A stretch of 64,000 nt of DNA from Melanopsichium pennsylvanicum (taxonomy: Eukaryota; Basidiomycota; Ustilaginomycetes; Ustilaginales): assembly GCA_900208305.1 (NCBI GenBank), contig OAPG01000011.1:558001-622000 (forward strand), in the 5' to 3' direction. Under the pieces are notes generated by a model. The model saw only the letters and a list, made by a program, of their open reading frames with translations, searched no databases and was not told the origin of the DNA. Of the stretch, positions 33,789-44,098 are shown piece after piece (the stretch's first letter is position 1; each line of letters starts with the position of its first letter). The translations under genes were made by a program, and so were the position numbers.

Positions 33789-35492
33789 ATGGCTCAGGAC
33801 CAAAACCCTGACGAAGACGGCGCTTCTTCTGATGTTTCCAAAATGTGGCTTCAGATCGCATCAGTCGAGCAACTCACATCTTCATCGCGACACCACCTCA
33901 CACTTCGTCACAAGCATTCCCAAGAGTACCACTCGCTTTTGATTTTCTCTTTCCCAGCTCCCACAATCAAAGCATTACAACAAGATCAAGTCACTACAGC
34001 CACATGTTCATCGATTCTTAATCATGACACTTACTACTGCATGGAATCCACGTGCCCACACCTGGGTGCACCTCTCGAGAATGCTACGCTCGAAGCCAAC
34101 GACGCAGATTTCGACGACGATATCGAGGACTTGGTGGTCGTATGTCCCTGGCACGAATACGATTTCAGTCTGAGTACAGGCGAATCATCTCACGGCATTT
34201 CGGCGTGCGTCTACGAGTGCTCTGTCCGCAATCAAATCCTCTTCATCCAACCACCCAAACCTGCAAACCTCGCAGCGCTTCCTAACAACGACGATACTTG
34301 TTGTTATGAATGGGAATTGATCGAGCTGCGACCTGTCAGCGAGTTTTCACCCGCTTTAGCATCACGTCAAGATGCTGCTCAATCACTACACTTGCAAACT
34401 TCGCAAATGTCCATCTTTTCCGACCCATCGCCAGCCTGTCAATCGATAGACTCAGAAGCGCGCTTGAGCAAAGAGGCTAGTTGGAGCGAGGGTGATACCG
34501 ACTCGGTTGCACCACCATCCCCGCTACCAAAGACGCTGGTGGAATGGGCCGTGCTCGTGCTCAATACGCCAGATCCTGTCCAAAAAGTGGGCTATACTCG
34601 TTTGGCAGCCAAAGCCTTTCGATCGGGTGAATGCAAGCAGATCGGTGGAGGTCGATGGAATACGAGCAATGCTGCGGAACGACGCAGAGAATGGATCACT
34701 AAGCCACAAGAGACTGCACCGGATCGACCGCCGCGTCAGAAAGAAGAAGTGCGAGTGCGACCAGGTCAAGAAGGCAAACGTGGACGTGGTGGCACTGAAA
34801 AGAGTCGCATCGCTATCCTACACTCGCTCGCCAATATCGAACAGTGGGCGATTGATCTGGCATGGGACATTATCGCACGTGCACCCAAACTGTGCGCTGA
34901 ATTCTTTTCAAGTGACAATGATCAAGATGCACCTCGTACGCAAAACATGTCTGTGCAATTTTTCAGCGATTTCGTCAAGGTAGCTGAGGACGAAGCCAAA
35001 CATTTTTCTTTGCTTACCAAGCGATTGGAAGAGATGGGAAGCTACTTTGGAGCCTTGGCGGTTCATCATGGTTTGTGGGATTCTGCCATGGAAACTGCAC
35101 ACTCTCTCACAGCCAGACTTTCGATCATTCATCTGGTTCACGAAGCGCGTGGTCTCGACGTTAATCCTACCACGATCAAAAAGTTTGAGAACGCGGGAGA
35201 TAAAGAGAGCGTCGAGACGTTGACGGTGATTCACCTTGATGAGATCACGCATGTTTCGGCGGGTCATCGATGGTTGACTTGGCTATGCAACAATGCGAGT
35301 CCCGTGCTAAATCCGGTCCAAGTGTTCCGACAGGAGGTTCGCAAAAACTTTATTGGACGACTCAAAGGACCGTTCAACGCAGAGGATCGACGCAAGGCTG
35401 GATTGAACAAGGAGTGGTATGATGATCTGGTAGGTGAGAAGCAGAGCACTTTTAGTAAAGGTGTGCGTCGTTACGAGGTGCCTGGCGGTTGA
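33789..35492 (+). CDS. Rieske [2Fe-2S] domain fused to a DUF455 ferritin-like domain
   Basis: Two metal-binding modules in one 567-residue chain. Residues about 20-175 form a Rieske-type domain: Cys-Pro-His-Leu-Gly-Ala-Pro near residue 96 and Cys-Pro-Trp-His near residue 126 supply the two Cys and two His ligands of a [2Fe-2S] cluster. The spacing between the half-motifs is 27 residues, about ten more than usual, because of an acidic insertion (NDADFDDDIED). After a disordered linker, residues about 240-555 match the DUF455 family: helices carrying NIEQWAIDLAWD, EDEAKHF and DEITH, that is ExxH-type motifs expected to bind a di-iron centre. The enzymatic reaction is not established for the family, so I give none; an electron-transfer-coupled oxygenase is a reasonable guess. 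No targeting signal is evident. No introns. Confidence 0.87.
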   Translation: MAQDQNPDEDGASSDVSKMWLQIASVEQLTSSSRHHLTLRHKHSQEYHSLLIFSFPAPTIKALQQDQVTTATCSSILNHDTYYCMESTCPHLGAPLENATLEANDADFDDDIEDLVVVCPWHEYDFSLSTGESSHGISACVYECSVRNQILFIQPPKPANLAALPNNDDTCCYEWELIELRPVSEFSPALASRQDAAQSLHLQTSQMSIFSDPSPACQSIDSEARLSKEASWSEGDTDSVAPPSPLPKTLVEWAVLVLNTPDPVQKVGYTRLAAKAFRSGECKQIGGGRWNTSNAAERRREWITKPQETAPDRPPRQKEEVRVRPGQEGKRGRGGTEKSRIAILHSLANIEQWAIDLAWDIIARAPKLCAEFFSSDNDQDAPRTQNMSVQFFSDFVKVAEDEAKHFSLLTKRLEEMGSYFGALAVHHGLWDSAMETAHSLTARLSIIHLVHEARGLDVNPTTIKKFENAGDKESVETLTVIHLDEITHVSAGHRWLTWLCNNASPVLNPVQVFRQEVRKNFIGRLKGPFNAEDRRKAGLNKEWYDDLVGEKQSTFSKGVRRYEVPGG

Positions 35493-36677
35493 AATAGTAG
35501 ACGAGGCGAGGCAGGTGTTGGTTTGGGAGAAATTTTTGCATAGAATGGTTCGCACCACCTAGATTGGAAAGTTAGCAATGTCATCGTATGATTACCAAGT
35601 ATACAGTATTACAGAGGCCTCTTGCGCGCGTGCATGGTCATTGTCGATGCACGATAGCGACTTGCAAGTTGTCTTGAAGACGACGCAAGGCGATGTTGGG
35701 TACATGCGATACAAGTAAGACTCTGAAACCCGTGCTTCGCCCACCCCTGCATTCCCCCTGGTATTCTCGTCCAGTCGCAAAAACAGAGTGCGGCTAATGC
35801 CCGACAGAAATCCGAAATTCTTTCTTCTCTCTGTATGCTGTACTGAGCTGTACTGTACTGTGATTAGAATCCGAAAACCTCGTCTGCATCTCGGGTAGGT
35901 GGAACGCGGAATCCGGCTTGACGAGATTCGATTAGGGTTCATGATTTGAATTTGTATTGCCGTGCTAGATTTTGAGATAATAAGATGTCGAGTTGGATTA
36001 GAAAATTGAATTAGTTGAACGCGGGTTTGGCTGACGAAAGCCTGCTTCGAATTATACTGTATCTGAATTGGTATCAGCACCACTTTTGCCGTGGACTGAG
36101 CACACACAACATACACATTTACAGCCAAAGTGCCCAAGAATGGATTTGTACTGTTTTGTTTCAAAGGCTATTTAGTATAAGCTAGGTAAGCGGCGACGGG
36201 CGGACCGCAACGGAAAAAGGAAATAATGAGCTGATCCTGTGCCTCTCGTCATGATGCCATTTGACAGCTTCTGAGGGTGCACTAACACAGCGCGGGGTAC
36301 TGTGCAGACAGCCCACACACGCTACAGTCGCACCCTTCCACGCCGTACCCTCTCAATTCCATAATCCATCTCCATTCCATCTTTCGTGACCATAACCATC
36401 TCTTCTTATTGACATTCCCACCAGCAACACCATCATCCACATTTCTGCATGACCTCACTTCACCAGTCAATTCCTCAACTTCGTAAAACAACTCCATTGC
36501 AACTGTACCCTTCTCTCACTCATCGTCTCAGAAATTCTTGCACCACCACGAATCTATTGCATTGACAGAATCAGCTCTTCATCAGCAGCTCAACTGTTCA
36601 GCATCTTTAAGTAACCTTCAAATCTTTTCAACAGCTATAGCGCTCAAATACGCCCGTTCGAGCTGCTCTCGTCAACC
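35493..36677. other. Intergenic between Rieske-DUF455 and RING genes
   Basis: About 1.2 kb. The last 350 nt are C/T-rich, as in other 5' UTRs of the window. Imperfect palindromic or repeated GTACTG words occur near 35840-35865. No gene seen. Confidence 0.45.
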
Positions 36678-39482
36678 ATGTCCAGTCTGCTTTCCTTCGC
36701 AAGGGCGGGTCCCACTCATCGTACACCTCATGACGAAGAAGCTGCCATCGCTTCCTCACAATCCCCAAATTCAAGTCGCTGGTATCGCCCTTTCGTTAAC
36801 ACCACCAACTCAACCAACCAACATGCCTCTGCAGTTGAGATGAGTCCTCAACTGGCACCTCCTACCACTGGCGCTGGCGCATTTGCCAACAATGACAATA
36901 TCGATGTCGAACAAGCCCAAGCTCATCATGAGCGTGGTGCCTCAGGCAGATCTTTTCTCTCGGCTGTCTCCATTCCATCTCTATCCAACCTTCGTCAACG
37001 TGATCGCGACCAGGAGAGGCGCAGGCAGAATGCTCGCGTACAAGCACAGCAAGCTTCCACTTCCGATGGTCCCAGTAGCATGTTGACCACCCTTGGCGAT
37101 GATGGACGCAATCCATCCGTTTCAGCTGGGCTAGCTCCCACCACCGATTCGCGAAGTGCACCCAAAAAGTCCAGGAGCAGTCGACGCGAAAGGGAAGAAG
37201 CTGCTACTCTGTTTGGCCCAAATCTCGCAAATTACTTTGGAAGCGGAATCAGTAGCTCTGGTGCCGTCTCTAGTCACGGTGCCGGAGTTCCCCAGCCTCC
37301 TGCACTCACAAGCCCCATATCCCCCGCTGATCCGTCTTCTACTCTCCAGACCAACGATACCACCACTTCTGGCGCCGATTCCGTCTCTGGCACAAACACC
37401 ACCGACGGCCCCTACGCTCAAGCCTCTCTTTCTGCTCGCCGCGCTCGTCTCGGATCGCGCGGTCGAGCCCGAGGCGCGTCGCTGTCTGGCCTCAGCATGA
37501 TGTCCCTTGGTGCCGAATCCGTCACTTCACTTGGAGGAATCAACACCGAACGCGCAAACGCCACTATGGCTCCAGCAACAGGCATGATGCAAGGCTCCAC
37601 AGCCGACCTCATCGACCAACTCAACCGCGATGGCGCCTCCGCCGATGGCCACATTGCCATGAGCGAAGGTATCGATATCACGACTCTCCAACGCTGGATC
37701 CAGCGCAGCACCGGCTTGTCCGACGGTCCCACGATCGCACCTGCCGCGCCAACCACCTTTGGCCCACCTGTTTGCACCACCCTCCAGTCGTTTGTAAATC
37801 TAAAACGAAATACTCTGAAACTCTCGACAAAGACCGATGCCGCTAACATCATCACCACCACCACCACCACCACCATCGACAACAACAACAACAACAACAA
37901 CAGCAGCAACAGCAACAACAACAACAACAACAACAACATTGCTAATTCCGCAAAGGATACAGATGTCAACATCCTCCGCACCCGCTCCTCTCTATCGGTC
38001 CTCCCTGCTCTTTCGTATGGCACTCCTGCAGCCACACCAGTAGCACGCGCTTATCTACCAGAATCCACCCACTCGCTCTACTTTGAATACGATTGCGCCG
38101 CGCCCTTCGCCAGCGTACAGATCTTTATCCGGGCAAGCAGAAAGCATGGTAGTTGGATCAACTGGCAGCCGTCCTCGGCGGACGAAGCTGATCCGCTGGT
38201 GGCGAAAACAAATGTCGACGGTTCCACAGCGTGGTTAGCTCAGAGTGGTCCACCGCCTCATGTGCTAGGTTGGCCTGTGCACGTTGCCAAGTTGAAGAAA
38301 GGGTTCGGTGTAGCGCATACGGCCAACATTCCGCTTCAACTTCGGTACTTTGCCCCGCCAAAGGCGAGTGCGGGTGGTAAAAGGGCGGTGAATGCTGGCA
38401 ACGACAAAGAGACAACCTCGAAACGCGAGACGGCGATGAAGGAGTCAGCTACGCCCGCAGCCATCCCGGAAACCCCGGGCATTTTCGAGCACAACCGTCG
38501 TCTGGAATTCCAGGTCGATGCGGATGACGACGAAGACAATGCTACTGCAGCCAATACTCGACGCAACGCTACCATCTCGGCTTCTCAACCTGGCCACAAC
38601 ATCAGGGAGAACAGGAATCTGGCCACGGCGACGGAAGGCATGACGACGCAGCCTGTGATTGAGGAGGAAGAAACAAAGGAACGGCGTCTAGCGAGAGAAA
38701 AGGCGGAGAGGGAGACGCTCAAAGTGGCCATTGTGGTGGAAGCACTTGATGAGAATGCTAGGCCTTTGCGCGAACCCAATCTTCAAACAACGTATCTTCG
38801 ATTGACGTCTCTTCCGGTCAAGAAGAGTGTCACAGAGCGTGTTGCTGATTCGGCCACTTCTACTGGGGTCAACGTTGTTGATTCTTGCGCGCCTGTCGCT
38901 GCTGCTGGAGGTGGGATGATGCAAGTTGCTCGCACTTGGTCGTCTCAGGTGGAAGGACAGGAGGCCGAGATTGGACCGCATCGATTTCAAATGCAGGAAT
39001 TGTATGGATTGTCGTCCAAGCCTCCGGCGGTTGCACCTGCGGCTGTGGATGGTGAGGACGGGGAAGAAGCGGGAGCAGGAGTGGGGGGTGGGATGGTACC
39101 GATGGATATGGAAGCTAGTAATGGTTCCGAATGTTTGATCTGTCTGTCTTCGCCTCCGACCACATTGCTCTTGCCGTGTACGCATGGGTTGTGTTTGGAG
39201 TGCGCAGTTCAGTTGAGAGATAGCGTGGTGGGGATTAGGCAAAGTGAAAGGAGAAGAGGCAAGACTCCAAGGAGAAAGTATGCTTGTCCCGTTTGTAGGA
39301 GAGCGTACACTTCCATGTTGCATTTAAGCAAGGCGGATGAGAAATCTTTGGCTCAACAAAATGCTGCTATCACTTCCACTGCCACTGTCACTGCTGATGG
39401 TGTTGGTCAACAACAGCAGGCTCAGGGTGATAATGTACCTTTGGCAACCGCAGCAACAGCAAGTCTTGGTGGTGGACGGTAA
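36678..39482 (+). CDS. RING-finger E3 ubiquitin ligase, Mahogunin (MGRN1/RNF157)-like
   Basis: Predicted E3 ligase of 934 residues. The C-terminal RING (about 817-875) reads CLIC...PCTHGLCLEC...CPVC, with a long basic insert (RQSERRRGKTPRRK) before the last Cys pair. Upstream is a split version of the domain found before the RING in MGRN1, RNF157 and plant LUL proteins: TTLQSFVNLKRNTLKL (about 370), HSLYFEYDCAAPFASVQIFIRA (about 462), LKVAIVVEALDENARP (about 680) and HRFQMQELYGL just ahead of the RING. Low-complexity blocks interrupt it: a poly-Thr run encoded by ACC repeats and a poly-Asn run encoded by AAC repeats (37848-37937). The N-terminal 350 residues are disordered. I see no introns. 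Membership of the Mahogunin group is inferred from motif order; substrates are unknown. Confidence 0.83.
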   Translation: MSSLLSFARAGPTHRTPHDEEAAIASSQSPNSSRWYRPFVNTTNSTNQHASAVEMSPQLAPPTTGAGAFANNDNIDVEQAQAHHERGASGRSFLSAVSIPSLSNLRQRDRDQERRRQNARVQAQQASTSDGPSSMLTTLGDDGRNPSVSAGLAPTTDSRSAPKKSRSSRREREEAATLFGPNLANYFGSGISSSGAVSSHGAGVPQPPALTSPISPADPSSTLQTNDTTTSGADSVSGTNTTDGPYAQASLSARRARLGSRGRARGASLSGLSMMSLGAESVTSLGGINTERANATMAPATGMMQGSTADLIDQLNRDGASADGHIAMSEGIDITTLQRWIQRSTGLSDGPTIAPAAPTTFGPPVCTTLQSFVNLKRNTLKLSTKTDAANIITTTTTTTIDNNNNNNNSSNSNNNNNNNNIANSAKDTDVNILRTRSSLSVLPALSYGTPAATPVARAYLPESTHSLYFEYDCAAPFASVQIFIRASRKHGSWINWQPSSADEADPLVAKTNVDGSTAWLAQSGPPPHVLGWPVHVAKLKKGFGVAHTANIPLQLRYFAPPKASAGGKRAVNAGNDKETTSKRETAMKESATPAAIPETPGIFEHNRRLEFQVDADDDEDNATAANTRRNATISASQPGHNIRENRNLATATEGMTTQPVIEEEETKERRLAREKAERETLKVAIVVEALDENARPLREPNLQTTYLRLTSLPVKKSVTERVADSATSTGVNVVDSCAPVAAAGGGMMQVARTWSSQVEGQEAEIGPHRFQMQELYGLSSKPPAVAPAAVDGEDGEEAGAGVGGGMVPMDMEASNGSECLICLSSPPTTLLLPCTHGLCLECAVQLRDSVVGIRQSERRRGKTPRRKYACPVCRRAYTSMLHLSKADEKSLAQQNAAITSTATVTADGVGQQQQAQGDNVPLATAATASLGGGR
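37848..37937. repeat. In-frame ACC and AAC trinucleotide repeats in the RING gene
   Basis: An (ACC)n tract followed by interrupted (AAC)n tracts, encoding poly-Thr and poly-Asn/Ser in the middle of the Mahogunin-like protein. Confidence 0.92.
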
Positions 39483-39686
39483 ACATTGTCAGAATGAGCT
39501 TTTTTTTTTTTTTTTCGTTTAAAAAATCAAGTTTGATGTCGTTACTGTACCGTATAACCTTCTTTTTTTAGCAATCGAGATTGTGTCTTGCGAATTCAGA
39601 ATTTGGGAATAGAACCGTTACATTACTATGTGACAAATTGAAATAATCAAACGTTGAATTACTGTCTTTCTGGAGATCGAGTTGTG

Positions 39687-39737
<51 letters not shown>

Positions 39738-40992
39738 ATTTCGTACAGTAATTTACATTTAAAATGAGACTGTTGAAGGTTTGGGGAGAATAATGGGCTG
39801 AGAGTTGAATGTGTGCAGCATGGAAGGAGGTTAGTAATTGGTTTAGGCTTTTCAGAGTGACATTTGATCAAGCGAATGAAATTGAGGAGAGAGCGAAGCT
39901 AAAATTTACCGATTTTGAAAGACATATATGGGGAGTAAGGTTTGTTGGGGGTTTTTTTTTTTACTCAACAAGGTAGGAAGACAGATTTACTGGCGGTCTA
40001 CTGCTCATTATGATAAAGCTATTGGTGATGATGATCAAGGGTTTTTAATTTCAATTTTGTGTGGATGTGTGGATGCATTTTCTGCGTGTGTGTATGGGTA
40101 ATGTAGAGAAGTAACGATGCGTTTTAAGAGAAGCCCCAAGTTTGGTGTGAAAAACAAACGATTTCAGTCATCGAAAATGGTAATGGTAATGGTGATGGTG
40201 AAAGGAAGGGAGAGGGGAAGCATCCGTGGTGAGATTCAGGGTCGGTGTAGATAAGATCCATCGGAGAGAATTAGCATTCCAGTTGCACGTTTGACATTGG
40301 CAACGCTGACAATGGTGTTGGATCGGTTCTTTGGAAAAGGTCGATCGCTAACAATGACACCTTTAAGGAATCATCCAAGTAATTCAAGTGATGGAAAATG
40401 ATGGTGGCAGCAGCAACAACGACCGAGAAGAAGAGCTTCGAATTTTCTTCTTTCGCAAACCATTATCACCACCATCAGCAACCAAACTATTAACTGTTAC
40501 TGTTAACCCAGAGAAGAAAGGTGAGAGAAAATCGTAGATATCAGTAAAGGAAACAAGGGGAGAGATAAAGGCGAAGACGCTCAGTATCTGCTAAAACCCC
40601 TCCTTGATCAAGCAAGGACACAGAGAGAAATCCAGAATAGAGTGGGAACACTACTCGCGAAGATGAAAACATGTGTGTGAATGTGCATTTTGACCCCCCT
40701 GGATACAGTACATACGTAGATGATGAAAGTGAGATCACGTCAAGACAGGACAAAGGAGTCGTCGTTTTGGAATTGTCCGACCCTTGCTCTGGCCCACCGT
40801 TTGCATCGATAACCTCCTGACCCTCATCACCAGTCAACGCACACGCACATACCTCCTGCAACTACACATATAGTACTGTTAGAGTGGTACAGGTGGCAAT
40901 TTCGTACAACATCCTGCTACTTTGGTTTGAAAACTGAAAACAGGATACTGTGCTGCACCTTACCCCTGCTCGCTCTGTCTCTTCCGCTTTCG
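39483..40992. other. Convergent 3' flanks of RING and MKT1 genes
   Basis: About 1.5 kb of AT-rich sequence with a 46-nt poly-A tract at 39689-39734 and several shorter T runs. A 45-codon minus-strand open stretch ending at 40236 looks mildly protein-like, but it is short enough to occur by chance. No supported gene. Confidence 0.45.
39689..39734. repeat. Poly-A tract (46 nt)
   Basis: Uninterrupted A run about 200 nt past the RING gene stop. It is not flanked by an obvious retroposed gene or target duplication. Confidence 0.92.
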
Positions 40993-43386
40993 TCATGCGG
41001 GCAACTTGGCGAGTGGACCCAACCACGTGTCTGCAGCCCTGAACTGACCAGCCACATCGCCACTGATGGCATTTTCTTTCTCCAACCAACCCACCGCCTC
41101 CATGACCGCACTCCAAAACCTGAAACTCCTACCCAATTCGGCCCTTACATCCCTCACATTGGCAAACGTCTCGTCCAATGCATGCAGCACGCCGTGTTTC
41201 GCCTCAACCACCTCGTCATCATCCACCTGCTCCACCGTCACCGGACCTCCGCGGAAGGTGAGCAATCCGTCCAGATAACACTTGACCACAATGCCCATTC
41301 CGGTATTCACATCTGTTTGGAAAGGCAACGAGAGCGAAATGTCCAAATAATCATCCCTCGAACGACGAGCATCTCCCCGTACCAATAAACTCATAGATAG
41401 CATCTCGACCAGATTCCTCATCGCACGTGAAGTTGCTTTTACAAACGAATTGAAGACTAGCAGTTCGCGGCTGAGAGGAGCTGTCCACGACTCAGGTTTG
41501 AACGTCATGTGAAGCAATGAAACTGTTCGCATCACCAACAGCATATGTCGTTTCTCCACTCCATCTCCCCAACTCGGTCCTCCACTATACACCCTCCCAC
41601 CAAAATAACCTGCATGCAATACTCCGCCTCGAATCATCTCCAAAGCAAGGTACAGCGGTTCTTGCAATTTGTCGTTCAATCTCGAGTTTTTGAGCGCCAA
41701 GTACAGCGCGCGTGCGTACGCCGTGTGTGTGTGAGCATGATTGAGAAAACCTCGAAGCTCCAACATGCGCCAGATTGTGTTTGCCACGATCTCGTCCTTC
41801 TTTTCCAGAGCGGATAGCGCACCATCGCCAAGCTTGATACGAGGCGTCTTTGTTCGAGAGGCCAGCTGATCCGAAGTGGTTGCGCCCAGACAGAGCGCAA
41901 TGTCGATGGTTGACGAGTTTTGACGCCGAAGCTCTTCTTCGATGAACCGATTACTAACATTCCACTGACTGGTTCGGTTGATGAGCTGCAACGTTGCAGC
42001 CGAGTCGTGTGCGATGGCATGATCGACAGTGGGCGAGAAAAAATAGATGGCCGAGATCTTTCGACTTGACCAGAATCCGTTGAGAACGCTCGAAGCTAGA
42101 GCGACGGCTACGCAACGAGGCGAAGTGGGTGTTTCTGTCAACGTTTCTCGGATGTATCGACGATACTCTTCAGATTCGCCATTGTCGAGTGGTGGTGCCT
42201 CGATGATGTGGCCCGATGTGAGGAAGGAGAGGACGGAAGGGCCGACAAGACCTCTGGATAGATGGAGAAAAACTTCGTCGGGAAGACGGTGAGAAAAAAC
42301 TTCGTGGATGTCGACGGGTACGTCGGCTGCGGTCAAGATGGGTGTTGCGCTGTTGGTTGCGCCCCCGGCTGCTGCTCCTGCGCCGTTGATAGGCAGATGA
42401 GGTGGTGCTGTTCCGATGTGCACGGGTGGTGGTGGAGTGGCGAGTGGCAAGGGCAGCACTCGACCTTCCTCTGCGGAGAGAACCAGACAGAATTTGACGA
42501 TGGTTCTGGCCCTGCAGAATTGATCCGCGTAGTTGATCTTTGCGGAGTGTGGATGCGCCTCGAAAGCAGCCACAAGAGGATAGCCGCCTTTGTACTGTTT
42601 GACGAGCTGGTTGATGTGCCGAAGGTTTGGTGGTGCGCCTGCATGGGGTGGTGGTGCGCCGAGAGAGGCGTCTTGTAAGGCGGGGAAAGTAGCACATAGA
42701 TCGGAGCCGGCGAGGAGGCCAATGTCGAGAAAGTGTTCCTCGTTGCAGCGCAATTCATTCAAGATGGAGGACTTTGAGACAAAGTGGAACGAATTTTCTG
42801 AGAGGTTAAGTGAGGTGATTAGCTTGTCGACACGATCGTATAGTAGGATTTCTGTGGCGCCGTAGATGCTGTGAATATAGCTTTTCGAGTGACGTTCCAA
42901 GGATACGAGCTGGGCTGAGGCTAGATATGGGGCGACGAGGAACTCGACATTCCTATGCCTGAAAACTCTGAGGATGGCGCGGTAGAGATCTGGATGGTGT
43001 AGCGAGGTACTGGAGCTAAGCAAGGAGTGTGCGAGATCGACTTGACCGTTCTCATAGGCGTCCCAAGCGCGATGACGTTGTTTAACGCGCGGATCTTCGT
43101 AGGAGAAGGGTCTGGAGCGTTTGTTGGGAGGTAAACCATTGAGGATGAAGACGGGTTTGATGCGAGCCTTTTCGAGAGCGCGTAGATCGTTTTCGATGTG
43201 AGAGATGAGGGCTATGGGTGCACCTCCGAGGGCTGCGACAAGAGGTTCGGATGTGGATGGAGAAGAGAGAAGCTGTTTAAGATAGTGAGACAAGTCGATG
43301 CCTAGTCGAGTATCTTTTAAGGCGGATAGAGGGGAGGTTTGAATGAAGCCTCGATCGTGAAGTAATGCTTGAAGTCCTCGAATCAT
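40993..43386 (-). CDS. MKT1: Mkt1-type XPG-like post-transcriptional regulator
   Basis: Orthologue of yeast Mkt1, a protein related to XPG/FEN1 nucleases that works with Pbp1 on mRNA stability and translation rather than in DNA repair. From the ATG at 43386 (MIRGLQALLHDRGF) the product is 797 residues, close to the roughly 830 of yeast. The XPG-N-like region carries LGIDLSHYLKQLL, IKPVFILNGLPPNKR and the XPG-I-like region VEFLVAPYLASAQLVSLER with GATEILLYDRVDKLI; GLLAGSDLC follows. The C-terminal half matches the Mkt1-specific domains (KLGDGALSALEKKDEIVANTIWRMLELRGFLNHAHTHT split into shorter blocks in the alignment sense). Several acidic catalytic positions of active XPG enzymes are replaced, as in yeast. 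The frame continues 39 codons upstream with a hydrophobic leader; because Mkt1 is cytoplasmic and orthologues begin near this Met, I reject that leader. Confidence 0.9.
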   Translation of the reverse strand: MIRGLQALLHDRGFIQTSPLSALKDTRLGIDLSHYLKQLLSSPSTSEPLVAALGGAPIALISHIENDLRALEKARIKPVFILNGLPPNKRSRPFSYEDPRVKQRHRAWDAYENGQVDLAHSLLSSSTSLHHPDLYRAILRVFRHRNVEFLVAPYLASAQLVSLERHSKSYIHSIYGATEILLYDRVDKLITSLNLSENSFHFVSKSSILNELRCNEEHFLDIGLLAGSDLCATFPALQDASLGAPPPHAGAPPNLRHINQLVKQYKGGYPLVAAFEAHPHSAKINYADQFCRARTIVKFCLVLSAEEGRVLPLPLATPPPPVHIGTAPPHLPINGAGAAAGGATNSATPILTAADVPVDIHEVFSHRLPDEVFLHLSRGLVGPSVLSFLTSGHIIEAPPLDNGESEEYRRYIRETLTETPTSPRCVAVALASSVLNGFWSSRKISAIYFFSPTVDHAIAHDSAATLQLINRTSQWNVSNRFIEEELRRQNSSTIDIALCLGATTSDQLASRTKTPRIKLGDGALSALEKKDEIVANTIWRMLELRGFLNHAHTHTAYARALYLALKNSRLNDKLQEPLYLALEMIRGGVLHAGYFGGRVYSGGPSWGDGVEKRHMLLVMRTVSLLHMTFKPESWTAPLSRELLVFNSFVKATSRAMRNLVEMLSMSLLVRGDARRSRDDYLDISLSLPFQTDVNTGMGIVVKCYLDGLLTFRGGPVTVEQVDDDEVVEAKHGVLHALDETFANVRDVRAELGRSFRFWSAVMEAVGWLEKENAISGDVAGQFRAADTWLGPLAKLPA

Positions 43387-44098
43387 GTTGTTGATTGATT
43401 TTGGAAAGGAGAGTGAGCAGGATGGGAGCGCAAAGCTGACGAGTACGAGTAGAATAGCAAGAGTGTGCTGAGCAAGAAGCCGAGGTATTCGAGTAAGTGG
43501 CACCGTATGCGCACAGAATAGATCTTGTATGAATTATGTTAACGTTGTAGCTAGATATAGCTCAATGTTGATAGGCTCAAGAGGGATAGCATTGATGAAG
43601 AAGGAATGAAAGATTGAAACAAGCATAAAGTCATCAACTACAGTAGTCGGCGAGTTAGTATAGTGTGTATGTCTGTGCGTGTCTGAGTGCTTTGAAGAGT
43701 TTACCCAAAGCTGAGCCGACCAACACTCGGCCTGTATGACTCTCTTTCTCTCTTTCTCTCTTTCTCCCTTTCTCTCTCTTTCTCTCTTTCTCTCTTTCTC
43801 TCTTTCTCCCTTTCTCCCTTTCTCTCTCGCTTTAACTCACATATCGGTTGTGCTGTGAGAGTCAAAATTGTATTTTACTGGTGCGATTTTTGGGGATCGA
43901 TCTTTTTTCAATTGTGTTAGATTTAACTTTATTACATATACATAAGGAAAAGTGCACGAAATCCACAATCGGCTATTTGGACGGCGTTTTTGGCTTATTA
44001 TCTGTTTCCACTTGCATTCTTATCATCACACCAACATCATCTACTCTACTAGCCTGTCTTACAAAAACGTCGCATACAACTTGAAACGGTTCACAACA
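43387..44098. other. Divergent promoter region between MKT1 and HyuA-like gene
   Basis: About 700 nt, dominated by a 90-nt polypyrimidine microsatellite at 43740-43829. No gene seen. Confidence 0.5.
43740..43829. repeat. CTTT/CTCT/CCCT polypyrimidine array
   Basis: About 90 nt made only of C and T on the plus strand, built from CTCTTT and CCCTTT units. It lies in the shared promoter of two divergent genes and could form a triplex (H-DNA) structure. Confidence 0.93.

Noticed and set aside
39689..39734. Poly-A tract as the tail of a processed retrocopy
   Set aside because: No coding sequence or target-site duplication is found next to it.
40236..40372. Protein-like minus-strand stretch of about 45 codons ending in TGA
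   Set aside because: This length of open frame is common by chance, and no matching upstream exon with good splice sites could be defined.
43387..43503. Hydrophobic N-terminal extension of MKT1 resembling a signal peptide
   Set aside because: Mkt1 is a cytoplasmic RNA-regulation protein and its orthologues begin at the MIRGL-like position; the leader is probably 5' UTR.
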